A stretch of 44,971 bases of DNA from Streptomyces lycii (GCF_009735685.1 NZ_WHPN01000264.1:1-44971), one strand, 5' to 3'. Counted from the first letter of the stretch, positions 1 to 10,311 are shown. Notes: generated by a model from the letters alone, not told the origin. Program-made: numbers and translations.

Positions 1-93
1 CCTCGCGGGCGGACAGAACGCACGGGCCGCACCGGCGGCCCGCGCGGGTCGCGCGGCCCGGTCTGGCCGCCCGGGCCGGACGGGGAACGCAAA

Positions 94-190
94 CGCCCCC
101 CACGCACCCGCCAGAGCCCACTTACCCTTGCTGCCTTCCGGCCCTGGGGGAGTTCGGTGAGATGGCGCCACGTGAGGGGCTGGCCCCACC
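94..190 (-). ncRNA. ffs: Bacterial small SRP RNA (4.5S-like)
   Basis: On the minus strand the region holds the conserved SRP RNA apical core (GGCCGGAAGGCAGCAAGGG, with the GGAA tetraloop and the asymmetric internal loop that binds Ffh). The flanks fold back on each other: the segment near 171-180 pairs with 95-104. The RNA pairs with Ffh for co-translational membrane targeting. Ends are estimated from the stem limits. The nearby tRNA-Ser is on the opposite strand. Confidence 0.85.
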
Positions 191-313
191 CTAACCGATC
201 CCCGGGGGTGGAATCGACCTCGCCCGCCACCCACGTCAGCTCCCGGACTCCATGATCCGGATCCCGCGGACCGGGTTCGCGAGCACTGCCTCACGTCTTG
301 TATTGTTTGCGGC

Positions 314-398
314 GGAGGATTCGCCTAGTGGCCTAGGGCGCACGCTTGGAAAGCGTGTTGGGGGCAACCCCTCACGAGTTCGAATCTCGTATCCTCCG
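314..398 (+). tRNA. tRNA-Ser (anticodon GGA)
   Basis: A class II tRNA with a 7-bp acceptor stem (GGAGGAT with ATCCTCC), long variable arm, T-loop GTTCGAATC and anticodon loop CTTGGAAA giving GGA. The discriminator is G at 398. The flanking GGC/GCC at 311-313 and 399-400 would extend the acceptor pairing in the precursor; CCA is not encoded. Confidence 0.95.
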
Positions 399-419
399 CC
401 CAGCCTCACCGGGCTGAAC

Positions 420-452
420 GAAGGCCCCGACCGCTCGCCGGCCGGGGCCTTC
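420..452 (+). terminator. Hairpin terminator after tRNA-Ser(GGA)
   Basis: A GC-rich stem-loop with arms GAAGGCCCCG and CGGGGCCTTC begins 22 nt after the tRNA. The form is usual for Streptomyces tRNA terminators, without a long T tract. Confidence 0.75.
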
Positions 453-514
453 GTCGTGCCCGCGGCAAAGGCCCGGAGTCCACTTCCCGGCCCCCCGCCC
501 CCTGTCCCCCGTCC

Positions 515-574
515 CCCACGCCCACGCCCACGCCCACGCCCAAGCCCAAGCCCAAGCCCAAGCCCAAGCCCACG
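515..574. repeat. Hexanucleotide tandem repeat
   Basis: Ten consecutive 6-bp units: four CCCACG, five CCCAAG, then one CCCACG. The tract sits in the 481-bp gene-free stretch between tRNA-Ser(GGA) and the probable GH55 gene. The reading frames it opens on both strands are low complexity and I do not regard them as genes. Confidence 0.9.
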
Positions 575-650
575 GGAGCATCCGCACCCACCGGGTGACG
601 GTCAGGGCAGGCATCGCCGTGGCCGGCTCCGCCGCAGCAGACATCACCTC

Positions 651-710
651 GGCAGGCTTCACCTCGGCAGGCTTCACCGCGGCAGGCTTCGCCGCGACAG
701 GCACCCCCGT
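651..710. repeat. 15-bp imperfect tandem repeat
   Basis: Three good copies of a 15-bp unit (GGCAGGCTTCACCTC type) and one degenerate copy lie in the same intergenic stretch. No function is apparent. Confidence 0.75.
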
Positions 711-799
711 GACAGACCCCGGCCACCGGCTTCTTAAGTCCGGCTTAAGGCCTGCTCTCTTGACGTGTTCAGCACAGCCAGGGAACCATCACCACCAAA

Positions 800-813
800 T
801 GAGAGCGCTCTCA
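800..813. promoter_or_regulatory. LacI/CebR-type operator palindrome
   Basis: A perfect 14-bp palindrome, TGAGAGCGCTCTCA, lies 67 bp upstream of the start of the probable beta-glucanase. It resembles the GAGCGCTC-centred boxes bound by Streptomyces LacI-family sugar repressors such as CebR. A TTGACG hexamer at 760-765 could be a -35 box, placing the palindrome near the transcription start. Target and repressor are inferred. Confidence 0.6.
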
Positions 814-879
814 AGAGCGTTCTCCGCCCGCTTCGTCGTGCCGTGTCCGCAGGTCACGGCTGAGGAGAAGTGTTCCCCC

Positions 880-2667
<1,788 letters not shown>

Positions 2668-2829
2668 ACCGTCCGGTCCGGCCCGGCGCCTGATCCGCCG
2701 CGCGTCTCGTGATCCCGCCCGCCCCCGCGGGAGCGGCCCGGCCCGACGAGGCCGACGGCCCGGGCGGCCCGGGCGGCCCCGGTTCCGCCGTCCCTGCCGC
2801 TGCGGGCGGGCGTACGGCTGACGGCCCGT

Positions 2830-2866
2830 GAGCCCGGGCCCCGGTTCCACGCCGGGGCCCGGGCTC
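2830..2866. terminator. Bidirectional terminator between convergent genes
   Basis: A perfect 15-bp stem (GAGCCCGGGCCCCGG with its complement) with a 7-nt loop lies between the probable GH55 gene (+) and the TetR gene (-). Confidence 0.75.
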
Positions 2867-2904
2867 GTGTCCGGGTACGGGCGTCCGCGGGCCGGGTGCC
2901 GGGG

Positions 2905-3513
2905 TCATCCGCCGCCCGGCGCCCCGTCCGCCCCGCCCCACAGCGCGCGGAGACGGTCGTCCAGGATGCCGAGCGCGTCCTGCGGCGTGAGGTGACCGAC
3001 CAGGACGTGTGCCGTGAGGCCGTCCGCGAGGGCGAGCAGGGCGCGTGCCTCGCGCCGCGGGTCCGCCGCCGGCGGCTCCGCCACCTCGGTGACGAGCCCG
3101 GTGACCAGCTCCTGCAGCGCCTCGTAGTCCTCCCGGAGCACCCCGGCCAGCCGCGGGCTGACCGCCGCCTGCGCGACGAAGGCCAGCCACACCCGCGCCT
3201 CGCCGTGCTGCTCCCGGCGCAGCAGCGACAATTCGGTGACGGCGTGGCCCAGAGCGCTCCTGGCCGACTGGGCCGGGCTCCCGGCGAGCCGGGCTTGCGC
3301 CCGGCCGAGCACCCGGGCGCCGACCTGGCCGAGCGCGAAGACGAGCATCTCCTCCTTGGTGCGGAAGCAGCGCTGTACGGCGCCCATGGACACGTCCGCG
3401 CGTGCGGCGACGTCCCGGAGCGTCACGCCCTCCAGCCCGCCCTCGTCCGCCAGCAGGCACACCGCGTCCGCGATCCGCTGCCGCCTCGCCTCCTGGTCCA
3501 CCTGTCTCGGCAT
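2905..3513 (-). CDS. TetR-family transcriptional repressor
   Basis: A 202-residue regulator. The N-terminal helix-turn-helix (about residues 8-55) includes the ADEGGLEGVTLRDVAARADV stretch and the TetR turn with FRTKEEML; the rest is the variable ligand-binding and dimerisation domain. ATG at 3513 was chosen because the domain starts right after it and the frame upstream runs through the operators. It is transcribed divergently from the amidase gene, with two matched palindromes in the 101-bp gap, so it most likely represses both itself and the amidase. The inducer is unknown; an amide or ester substrate of the amidase is a reasonable guess. Confidence 0.88.
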   Translation of the reverse strand: MPRQVDQEARRQRIADAVCLLADEGGLEGVTLRDVAARADVSMGAVQRCFRTKEEMLVFALGQVGARVLGRAQARLAGSPAQSARSALGHAVTELSLLRREQHGEARVWLAFVAQAAVSPRLAGVLREDYEALQELVTGLVTEVAEPPAADPRREARALLALADGLTAHVLVGHLTPQDALGILDDRLRALWGGADGAPGGG

Positions 3514-3546
3514 GTCGTCGGCTCCCGGCTTCCTCGGATGTTTTTC

Positions 3547-3562
3547 CGATGCGACCGCATCG
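3547..3562. promoter_or_regulatory. Operator 1 for the divergent TetR/amidase pair
   Basis: An inverted repeat, CGATGC-GACC-GCATCG, with the same arms and 4-bp spacer layout as operator 2. Its centre is 33 bp (about three helical turns) from the centre of operator 2, and it lies on the TetR side. A TetR dimer is the probable ligand. Confidence 0.75.
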
Positions 3563-3577
3563 CAACCAGTCCAATAT

Positions 3578-3597
3578 TCCGATGCAACCGCATCGGA
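3578..3597. promoter_or_regulatory. Operator 2 for the divergent TetR/amidase pair
   Basis: A perfect inverted repeat, TCCGATGC-AACC-GCATCGGA, ending 17 bp before the amidase ATG. It is the stronger of two matched palindromes and overlaps the expected amidase promoter or transcript start. Confidence 0.78.
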
Positions 3598-3614
3598 ACA
3601 GGGGCAGGAGCGCC

Positions 3615-5042
3615 ATGGACAGCACAGAGAACGCCTGGTGGGCACGGACCGCGCAGGCCCAGGCCGCAGCCGTCCGCAGGCGCGAGGTGTCGGCCGCGGA
3701 GATCGTCGAGAGCCATCTCGCCCGCATCACCGCCGTCGGCCCCGCCGTGAACGCCGTCACCCAGCTGCTCGCGGACGGGGCCCGCGCGTCCGCCGCCGAG
3801 CTGGACCGCCGGATCGCGGACGGCCGCGACCCCGGCCCGCTCGCCGGGGTCTGCTTCACCGTCAAGGAGAGCATCGGCATCCGCGGCGTACCGACCACGC
3901 ACGGAGCCGAGCGCTTCAAGGACTTCACCGCACCCGCCGACGCACCGCCCGTGGCCCGGCTGCGCGCGGCCGGCGCCATCCCGGTCGGGCACAGCAACAT
4001 GCCGACCCTCACCCTCGCCGGCGTGCACAGCCGCAGCGAACTCTTCGGCGACACGGTCAACCCCTGGCATCCGGGCCGCACCCCGGGCGGCTCCAGCGGC
4101 GGCGACGCGGTGGCCGTGGCCTGCGGGATGGCCGGGCTGGGACTCGGGAACGACGCCGGCGGCTCGGTGCGCGTCCCGGCCTCCTTCTGCGGGGTCGCGG
4201 CGCTCAAGCCCGGTTCCGGCCGGTTCCCCGCGGACCACCGGCTCGGGCCGGACGATCCCGCGTACGGCTCGCAGTCCCTGGTCGTCGACGGCCCCCTCGC
4301 CCGTACGGTCGCCGACCTCCGCGCCGCCTTCGACGTCCTCGCCGGCGCCGACCCGTCCGACCCGCGCGCCCTACCGGTGCCGCTGCGCGGGGAGCCGCCG
4401 GAGCGGCCGGTACGGGTCGCCGTCGTCGCCGACCCGGGCGGCGCGGGGGTGCACCCGACGGTGCGCGGGGCGGTGCTGCGGGCGGCGGACGCCCTGCGGG
4501 AGGCCGGTTACGCCGTGGAGGAGGTCGCCGACGTACCCCGGCTCAACGAGACGCTCGACGCGTACGGGGCCCTGGTGATGACCGAGTTCGCCCCCTCCTG
4601 GCCGGTGGTGCGGACGCTGCTCGGCGAGGCCGGCCACCGGTACATCGAGCTGGGGATGGCGAAGCGGGGTCCCGTCGACGGGCCGGAGTATCTGCGGCTG
4701 ACCGGTCTGCATCTGAACATCCGGCGCAGCTGGGCGCAGTTTCTGGAGCGCTACCCGCTGGTCCTGGGCCCGGTGTTCACCGAACCGCCGGTCGAGCCGG
4801 GGCTGGAGTCCCGTGACGCGGCGGGTCATGAACGGGTCACCGGCGCGATGCGGCTGTGCTCGGCCACCAGCTTCGCGGGGCTGCCCGCGGTGGCGGTCCC
4901 CACCGGCCTGGCGGACGACGGGCTGCCGACCGGCGTCCAGCTGATCGGCCGGGCGTACCGGGAGGACCTGTGCCTGGACGCCGCCGAGGAGGTCGAACGG
5001 CGGCTGGGGGTGCTCACCCCGACGGACCCGCGCGGCGCCTGA
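3615..5042 (+). CDS. Amidase-signature family amidohydrolase
   Basis: A 475-residue amidase-signature enzyme hydrolysing a carbon-nitrogen amide (or ester) bond. The Ser-cis-Ser-Lys triad is visible: Lys84 in FTVKES, Ser160 in PGGSSGG and the nucleophile Ser184 in DAGGSVRVPAS. The 24-residue spacing between the serines matches the family. The C-terminal half ends with the usual small-residue block ATSFAGLPAVAVPTG. The start at ATG 3615 follows CAGGAG at 3605-3610. Gene context (private TetR, two operators) suggests an inducible catabolic or detoxifying enzyme. GatA is unlikely because no gatB or gatC is adjacent. The stop codon lies inside a 16-bp tandem repeat. Confidence 0.88.
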   Translation: MDSTENAWWARTAQAQAAAVRRREVSAAEIVESHLARITAVGPAVNAVTQLLADGARASAAELDRRIADGRDPGPLAGVCFTVKESIGIRGVPTTHGAERFKDFTAPADAPPVARLRAAGAIPVGHSNMPTLTLAGVHSRSELFGDTVNPWHPGRTPGGSSGGDAVAVACGMAGLGLGNDAGGSVRVPASFCGVAALKPGSGRFPADHRLGPDDPAYGSQSLVVDGPLARTVADLRAAFDVLAGADPSDPRALPVPLRGEPPERPVRVAVVADPGGAGVHPTVRGAVLRAADALREAGYAVEEVADVPRLNETLDAYGALVMTEFAPSWPVVRTLLGEAGHRYIELGMAKRGPVDGPEYLRLTGLHLNIRRSWAQFLERYPLVLGPVFTEPPVEPGLESRDAAGHERVTGAMRLCSATSFAGLPAVAVPTGLADDGLPTGVQLIGRAYREDLCLDAAEEVERRLGVLTPTDPRGA

Positions 5043-5128
5043 ACCGGGCGGCGCCTGAACCGGGCGGCGCCCGAGCCGGACGTCGCCTGGACCGGACGGT
5101 GTCTGAACCGGACGGTGTCTGAGTCGGC
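5033..5128. repeat. Six-copy 16-bp tandem repeat overlapping the amidase stop codon
   Basis: Six successive 16-bp units of the type CGGCGCCTGAACCGGG. The first two are identical and the rest diverge progressively (CGGTGTCTGAACCGGA in copy five). The TGA of the amidase is in the first copy, and every good copy carries a TGA in the same place. Confidence 0.85.
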
Positions 5129-5274
5129 CGGACGCGCCCGGGAAGCCGCCCAACCCGCCACGCGGTGCCCGGTCCTGACGCCTCTGCACCGGTCCGGCCC
5201 GCGGGAGGGCGTCGCGGGACCGGCGCCCGTGACGGCCCGTCGTATCCGTTCCCGACGGGGGTAGCCGGGCCGGT

Positions 5275-6249
5275 ATGGGCGGGACACTGGTCGGGACATG
5301 CTCGTGGACGGACCGTGCTCTGGTGGCGAGCGGCTGGTACCCACCGGGGCGGCGTGACGCCGAGGGGCGGCTGCGGTACTACGCCGGGCGCTTCCCGGTG
5401 GTCGAGGTGGACGCCACGTACTACGCCCTCCCGAGCGAGCGGAACAGTCTCCTCTGGGCGGAGCGCACCCCGCCGGGATTCCGCTTCGACGTGAAGGCGT
5501 TCTCCCTGCTCACCGGCCATCCCACCCGGCCGGGCGCGCTGCCGCCGGACCTGCGGTCCAAGCTCGCCGGGCGGGACGGCCGCGCGGGCCGCGGCACGGC
5601 CGGCCCGGAGCTGCTCGACGAGGTGTGGCGGCGGTTCGCCGGGGCGCTGGAACCACTGCGCGAGGCCGGGCGGCTGGGGACGGTGCTGTTCCAGTTCCCG
5701 CCCTGGTTCGCGCCCACCGCAGGGGCCGCGGAGCGGCTGGAGGAGTGCCGTCGGCGCACCGCCGGCTGGCCGGCCGCGGTGGAGTTCCGGCACCCGGGCT
5801 GGTGGCGGGAGGACCGGCGGGACGGCACGGCGGCGCTGCTGGAGCGCCTGGACACGGCTGCGGTGGCGGTCGACACGGCGCCCGGTCTGCCGCACTCCGT
5901 GCCGCCGGTGGCCCCGGTCACCGCGCGGCGGCTGGCGGTGGTCCGGTTCCACGGCCGCAACCCGGCCTGGGGAACGGGCAGCAAGGAGGAACGGTTCCGC
6001 CACCGCTACACCGATGCCGAACTCGCCGAGTGGCTGCCCCGGGTCCGGGACATGGCCGAACGGGCCGACGAGGTCCATGTGCTCTTCAACAACTGCTGCG
6101 GCGACGCCTCGGCCCGCGCCGCGGAACGGATGCGCCGGCTCCTCGGCGGCCCGGAAACGCCGGTACCGACGGAAACAACAGAAACGGCGGTACCGAGGGA
6201 AACGGCAGAAACGGCGGAAACGGCGGAAACGGCGGGACCACCCGGCTGA
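5275..6249 (+). CDS. DUF72 (YecE-like) family protein
   Basis: A 324-residue cytoplasmic protein of the DUF72 TIM-barrel-like family. Visible family features are the N-terminal GTCSW, the YYAGRFPVVEVDATYYALP block, FDVKAF, LFQFPPWF, VEFRHPGWW and the C-terminal VRFHGRN and HVLFNNC segments. The family's activity is not firmly established. ATG 5275 begins the conserved GTLVGTCSW. The C-terminal 30 residues are a Thr/Glu/Ala repeat (ETAETAETA) encoded by a short-period repeat and are probably dispensable. No operon partner is obvious. Confidence 0.82.
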   Translation: MGGTLVGTCSWTDRALVASGWYPPGRRDAEGRLRYYAGRFPVVEVDATYYALPSERNSLLWAERTPPGFRFDVKAFSLLTGHPTRPGALPPDLRSKLAGRDGRAGRGTAGPELLDEVWRRFAGALEPLREAGRLGTVLFQFPPWFAPTAGAAERLEECRRRTAGWPAAVEFRHPGWWREDRRDGTAALLERLDTAAVAVDTAPGLPHSVPPVAPVTARRLAVVRFHGRNPAWGTGSKEERFRHRYTDAELAEWLPRVRDMAERADEVHVLFNNCCGDASARAAERMRRLLGGPETPVPTETTETAVPRETAETAETAETAGPPG

Positions 6250-6499
6250 CCCACCGGTGACGTTCGGGCGGACGTACGGACTCGGGCGACCCCGCCCCGG
6301 CGCCCCGCACGCGCCGGCCGCCCCGGCCCGTCGCCCGCGCCCCCGGGCGCCCCGTACCCCGCACTCGCAGGCGCCCCCGAGCACCCCGCACCCCGAATCC
6401 GGCACCCGCACCCGGCACCCGAATCCGGCGCCCGAACCCGCCCCCGGACCCGTCCGCTCATGGCCCGGCGGAGTGAATCGCAAAAAAATCCGCGCGAGG
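6250..6499. other. Gene-free stretch upstream of the DGPF/ECF operon
   Basis: This stretch and the following promoter region lie between the DUF72 gene and the DGPF gene. Apart from the ECF-type promoter described next I see only GC-rich low-complexity DNA and no convincing hairpin terminator. Confidence 0.5.
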
Positions 6500-6527
6500 T
6501 GTCGAGAACCCGTCCCCCGCTCCGACG
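6500..6527 (+). promoter_or_regulatory. Candidate ECF42-type autoregulated promoter
   Basis: TGTCGA (6500-6505), a 17-bp spacer and CGACG (6523-6527), 55 bp upstream of the DGPF gene start. As I recall, ECF42 sigma factors recognise TGTCGA at -35 with a CGA/TC-type -10, so this would be the operon's own sigma target. Assignment is by inspection only. Confidence 0.6.
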
Positions 6528-6582
6528 TCCCCTGTGAGAGTTGCCCACGAGGGGCGGCCGCGGAAGACAGAGGAGTCGAACC

Positions 6583-6999
6583 ATGAAGTATCTGGTGATG
6601 GTGCAGGGCGCCCAGGCGGACTACGACGCGATGGCCGGCAAGGCCTCCGACCACAGCCCGGCCTGGAGCCAGGAGGACATGCAGGCGATGTTCTCCTTCA
6701 TGAACGAACTCAACAACGACCTCGCCGAGACCGGCGAGATGATCGACGGCCAGGGCCTGACCGAGCCCGCGCAGACCCGCCTGGTCGGCCCCGGCAAGGA
6801 CGGCCGCCCGGTGATCACGGACGGTCCGTACGGCGAGACCAAGGAGGTGCTGGCCGGCTACTGGGTGCTGGACTGCGCCAGCCTGGAGCGGGTCACCGAG
6901 ATCGCCGCGCGCATCACGCAGTGCCCGGCGCCCGAGGGCGCGCCGAACCCGCCGGTCGTCATCCGCCGGATCCAGGAAGGCGGCGGAGGCGACGTGTGA
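6583..6999 (+). CDS. DGPF-domain (YCII-related) protein
   Basis: A 138-residue protein with an N-terminal MKYLVMVQ strand and the signature TDGPYGETKEVLAGYWVLD (the DGPF motif, here DGPY) of the YCII-related / DGPF family. Such proteins are the standard genomic partners of ECF42 sigma factors; their biochemical role is unknown. ATG 6583 follows AGGAG at 6571-6575. The stop overlaps the GTG of the sigma gene (GTGA, 6996-6999), so the two are translationally coupled and probably share the TGTCGA promoter upstream. Confidence 0.85.
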   Translation: MKYLVMVQGAQADYDAMAGKASDHSPAWSQEDMQAMFSFMNELNNDLAETGEMIDGQGLTEPAQTRLVGPGKDGRPVITDGPYGETKEVLAGYWVLDCASLERVTEIAARITQCPAPEGAPNPPVVIRRIQEGGGGDV

Positions 7000-8231
7000 G
7001 GCGTACCGCCGAGACCGAGGACCTGCTGCGCCGGCACGCGCCGCAGGTCCTCGGCGCGCTCGTACGCCGTTACGGGCACTTCGACGCCGCCGAGGACGCC
7101 GTGCAGGAGTCGCTGCTCGCGGCCGCCCGGCAGTGGCCCGAGAAGGGGCTGCCGGAGAATCCGCGCGGCTGGCTCATCAAGGTCGCCTCCCGCCGCCTCA
7201 CCGATCAGCTGCGCAGCGACGAGGCGCGCCGCCGCCGCGAGGAGACGGCCGCCGCGCTCACCCCGCGCGACTCCTTCACCGCGCCGCCGCCCGGCGAGAG
7301 GCGTGCCCCGTCCGAGGACGACACCCTCACCCTGCTCTTCCTGTGCTGCCACCCGGATCTCGCGCCCGCCGCGCAGATCGCGCTGACCCTGCGGGCCGTC
7401 GGCGGTCTGACCACGGCGGAAATCGCCCGCGCGCACATGGTGCCCGAGGCGACGATGGCACAGCGGATCAGCAGGGCGAAGAAGCGGATCCACGGCGTCC
7501 CGTTCCGCCCGCCGGGCCCCGAGGACCACGAACAGCGGCTCGCGGCCGTGCTCCAGGTGCTCTACCTCATCTTCAACGAGGGCTATACGGCCACCTCCGG
7601 CAGCCATCTGCACCGGGCCGCCCTCGCCCGCGAGGCGATCCGGCTGACCCGCTCCGTACGCCGGCTGCTGCCCCGGAACGGCGCCGTGACCGGTCTGCTG
7701 GCGCTGATGCTGCTCACCGACGCCCGCACCCCCGCGCGCACCGGCCCGCACGGCGAACTCGTACCGCTGGACGAGCAGGACCGGAACCGCTGGGACCGCG
7801 AGACGATCGCCGAGGGGGTCGCGCTGGTGGAGGAGGCGCTGCGCCAAGGCCCGGCCGGGGTCTACCAGTTGCAGGCGGCGATCGCCGCGCTGCACGACGA
7901 GGCCGCACGCGCCGAGGACACCGACTGGCCGCAGATCCTCGCCCTCTACGACATCCTCGTACGCCGGGCCCCGGAGCCCATGGCCGAACTCGGGCGGGCC
8001 GTGGCCGTCGCCATGGTGCACGGACCGGGGGAAGGGCTCGCCGAGGCCGGGAAGCTGGAGGACCGGCTCGGTGGTCATCACCGGTTCCATGCCGTGCGCG
8101 CCCATCTGCTGGAGAAGGCGGGGGACACCGAGGGCGCCCGCGCCGCCTACGAGTCGGCGGCCCGGCACACCCTCAGCCTGCCGGAGTCGCGCTATCTGCT
8201 GATGCGCGCGGCCCGGCTGCCGCGCGACTGA
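6996..8231 (+). CDS. ECF42-type RNA polymerase sigma factor with C-terminal TPR-like extension
   Basis: A 411-residue ECF sigma factor, about twice the size of a minimal ECF. Region 2 (about 10-75) includes YGHFDAAEDAVQESLLAA and NPRGWLIKVASRRLTDQLR. Region 4 (about 105-165) includes LALTLRAVGGLTTAEIARA and ATMAQRISRAKKRI. The extension from about 180 begins LYLIFNEGYTATSG and continues as helical repeats ending in AARHTLSLPESRYLLMRAA, typical of ECF42, where the extension is known to be needed for activity in place of a classical anti-sigma factor. The start is GTG 6996, overlapping the DGPF stop. No anti-sigma gene is present. Confidence 0.9.
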   Translation: MRRTAETEDLLRRHAPQVLGALVRRYGHFDAAEDAVQESLLAAARQWPEKGLPENPRGWLIKVASRRLTDQLRSDEARRRREETAAALTPRDSFTAPPPGERRAPSEDDTLTLLFLCCHPDLAPAAQIALTLRAVGGLTTAEIARAHMVPEATMAQRISRAKKRIHGVPFRPPGPEDHEQRLAAVLQVLYLIFNEGYTATSGSHLHRAALAREAIRLTRSVRRLLPRNGAVTGLLALMLLTDARTPARTGPHGELVPLDEQDRNRWDRETIAEGVALVEEALRQGPAGVYQLQAAIAALHDEAARAEDTDWPQILALYDILVRRAPEPMAELGRAVAVAMVHGPGEGLAEAGKLEDRLGGHHRFHAVRAHLLEKAGDTEGARAAYESAARHTLSLPESRYLLMRAARLPRD

Positions 8232-8766
8232 GCGCCGCTGAGCGCGGCTGAATGCCCCCCGGGCCGGCCGGGGCCGGGGGACGGGACGGACACGCGTTAC
8301 GAGCCGCTGCCGCAGCCCGGTCCGGCGGCAGCGGTCACCGGACCCGGCCGCACCGCAACCGCAACCGTCGCCGAACCGCAACGCGCCGCCGAGCCGCCCC
8401 CGACACCGAGCCACCACCGCCCGACACCGAACCGGACCGGACGCGCGCACCGAACCCGACCGTGTCCGAATCGGAGCCCGCACCCGACCCGGCCGCCGCC
8501 GGACCCGAGCCCGTACCGGACCGCGATCGTCGCGGACCGGGGCCCTACCCCCGTCCGCGGCCGTCACCGGCCCGGCCGTCTCCGGAGGCACTCCCACCGT
8601 TTCGGCGCCAAAATGACGATGACTTGCGGCACAGCCGTTCCCACCGGGGCGTGCGGTCGCTAGCTTTCCCTTCCAACACGACACTGTCCGCAACCCGGAC
8701 GCCATCGACCGCACGCCGGACAGCGCACCCCGTATCCGTCATCGCCGTCTGCCGGAAGGACCCTCC
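8232..8766. other. 535-bp gene-free region upstream of the aminopeptidase
   Basis: Low-complexity GC-rich DNA with short Pro/Asp/Glu-like repeats in all frames and no codon bias supporting a gene. The promoter of the M28 gene is probably in the less GC-rich patch around 8600-8680; I could not assign boxes confidently. Confidence 0.5.
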
Positions 8767-10311
8767 ATGGAGTCACGCACGGCCCGCAGAGCCACCGCGG
8801 CCTTCGCCGCGTCCGCCCTCGCCGCGCCCCTGCTGCTCGCCTCGGCCTCCCCCGCGTCCGCCACCCCGGACCCGGCCAAGAAGGCCGAGGCCCTCGCCCG
8901 GAAGCTGGTCGCGAAGTCGACCGCCGAGGGCGCCCACCGTCACCTGGAGCGGTTCCAGGCGATAGCCGACTCGGCCGAGGGGCACCGCGCGGCCGGTTCG
9001 CTCGGCCACGACGCCTCGGCCGCGTACGTGTACCGGACCCTGAAGAAGGCCGGTTACGAGGTCTCGTACGACGAGTTCGAGTTCGTCTACACCGAGACGC
9101 TCGCCGAGAAGCTGACGGTGCTCGCCCCCGAGCAGCGGGACGTCGAGATCTCGGCCATGACGTACACCAAGAGCACGCCGGAGGGCGGAGTCGAGGCTGC
9201 CCTCGCCGCCGTCCCGGTGGACGACACCAGCGGCTGCGAGGCCGCCGACTACGAGCAGGCGAACGTCACCGGCAAGGTCGCGCTGATCCGGCGCGGCGGC
9301 TGCTCCTTCGCGGAGAAGCAGGCCGCGGCCGCGGACGCCGGTGCCGTCGCCGCCGTCGTCTACAACAACACCGAGGGGGCCCTCTCCGGCACCATCGGCG
9401 ACGCGGAGGCCGGCCGGATCCCCACCGGCGGTGTCACGCAGGCCGACGGCGAGGCCCTGGTGGCCCTGGCCGCGAAGGGCGGGGTCGAGGTCTCGCTGGA
9501 GATCCGCGAACTCCAGGAGCCACGCACCACCCGCAACGTCGTCGCCGAGACCCGCGGTGGCGACCCGGGCGGGACGGTCATGCTCGGCGCGCACCTCGAC
9601 TCCGTCTCCGAGGGCCCGGGCATCAACGACAACGGCTCCGGTTCCGCCGGGCTGATCGAGGTCGCCCTGAAGCTGGCCGACACCCACGACAAGCCGGCGA
9701 ACAAGGTCCGCTTCGCCTGGTGGTCGGCGGAGGAGAACGGGCTGCTCGGCTCCGAGGCCTATGTCACCGGGCTGTCCGAGCAGGAGAAGAAGCGGATTCC
9801 GCTCTATCTCAACTTCGACATGATCGCGTCGCCGAACCACGGCACCTTCGTCTACGACGGCGACGACTCCGACGGCGTCGGCGAGGGCCCGGGCCCGGAG
9901 GGCTCCGCGCAGCTGGAGAAGCAGATCACCGACTTCCTCGACGGCCGGAACGAGCCGCACGAGGGGACGGACTTCACCGGCCGCTCCGACTACGGGCCGT
10001 TCATCGAGGCGGGCATCCCGTCCGGCGGCACGTTCACCGGCGCCGAGGGCATCAAGACCGAGGCGCAGGCGGCCAGGTACGGCGGCGAGGCGGGCGTGGC
10101 GTACGACCCGTGCTACCACGCCGCGTGCGACGACCTGTCGAACATCAACATGAAGGCGTTCGACATCAACATCGACATCATCGCGAACGCCGTCGGCACC
10201 TACGCCCACGACCTGAGCAGGCTCGGCGAGCCGGTCGGGAGCGCGCCCAGCGACGGCGGCGCGGGCAGCGGCGGAGGACTGCACGACGGCCACGGCCGCG
10301 TGACGGAGTAA
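8767..10311 (+). CDS. Secreted zinc aminopeptidase, M28 family with PA domain
   Basis: A 514-residue exported metallopeptidase that would remove N-terminal residues from extracellular peptides. The signal peptide covers about 1-32, ending ASPASA. A PA domain (about 140-245, with CEAADYEQANVTGKVALIRR) is inserted before the peptidase core. The two-zinc ligand set is visible: His276 (GAHLDS), Asp288 (GINDNGSGSAG), Glu322/Glu323 (WWSAEENGLLGS), Asp351 (NFDMI) and His451 (YHAACDD). The Cys pair around His451 fits the S. griseus aminopeptidase type. The start follows GGAAGGA at 8754-8760. The C-terminal Gly/Ser/His-rich tail is probably disordered. Confidence 0.92.
   Translation: MESRTARRATAAFAASALAAPLLLASASPASATPDPAKKAEALARKLVAKSTAEGAHRHLERFQAIADSAEGHRAAGSLGHDASAAYVYRTLKKAGYEVSYDEFEFVYTETLAEKLTVLAPEQRDVEISAMTYTKSTPEGGVEAALAAVPVDDTSGCEAADYEQANVTGKVALIRRGGCSFAEKQAAAADAGAVAAVVYNNTEGALSGTIGDAEAGRIPTGGVTQADGEALVALAAKGGVEVSLEIRELQEPRTTRNVVAETRGGDPGGTVMLGAHLDSVSEGPGINDNGSGSAGLIEVALKLADTHDKPANKVRFAWWSAEENGLLGSEAYVTGLSEQEKKRIPLYLNFDMIASPNHGTFVYDGDDSDGVGEGPGPEGSAQLEKQITDFLDGRNEPHEGTDFTGRSDYGPFIEAGIPSGGTFTGAEGIKTEAQAARYGGEAGVAYDPCYHAACDDLSNINMKAFDINIDIIANAVGTYAHDLSRLGEPVGSAPSDGGAGSGGGLHDGHGRVTE

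Noticed and set aside
595..879. N-terminal extension of the probable GH55 protein from the upstream ATG
   Set aside because: It would be a low-complexity stretch placed before the signal peptide, and it spans the operator palindrome and repeats.
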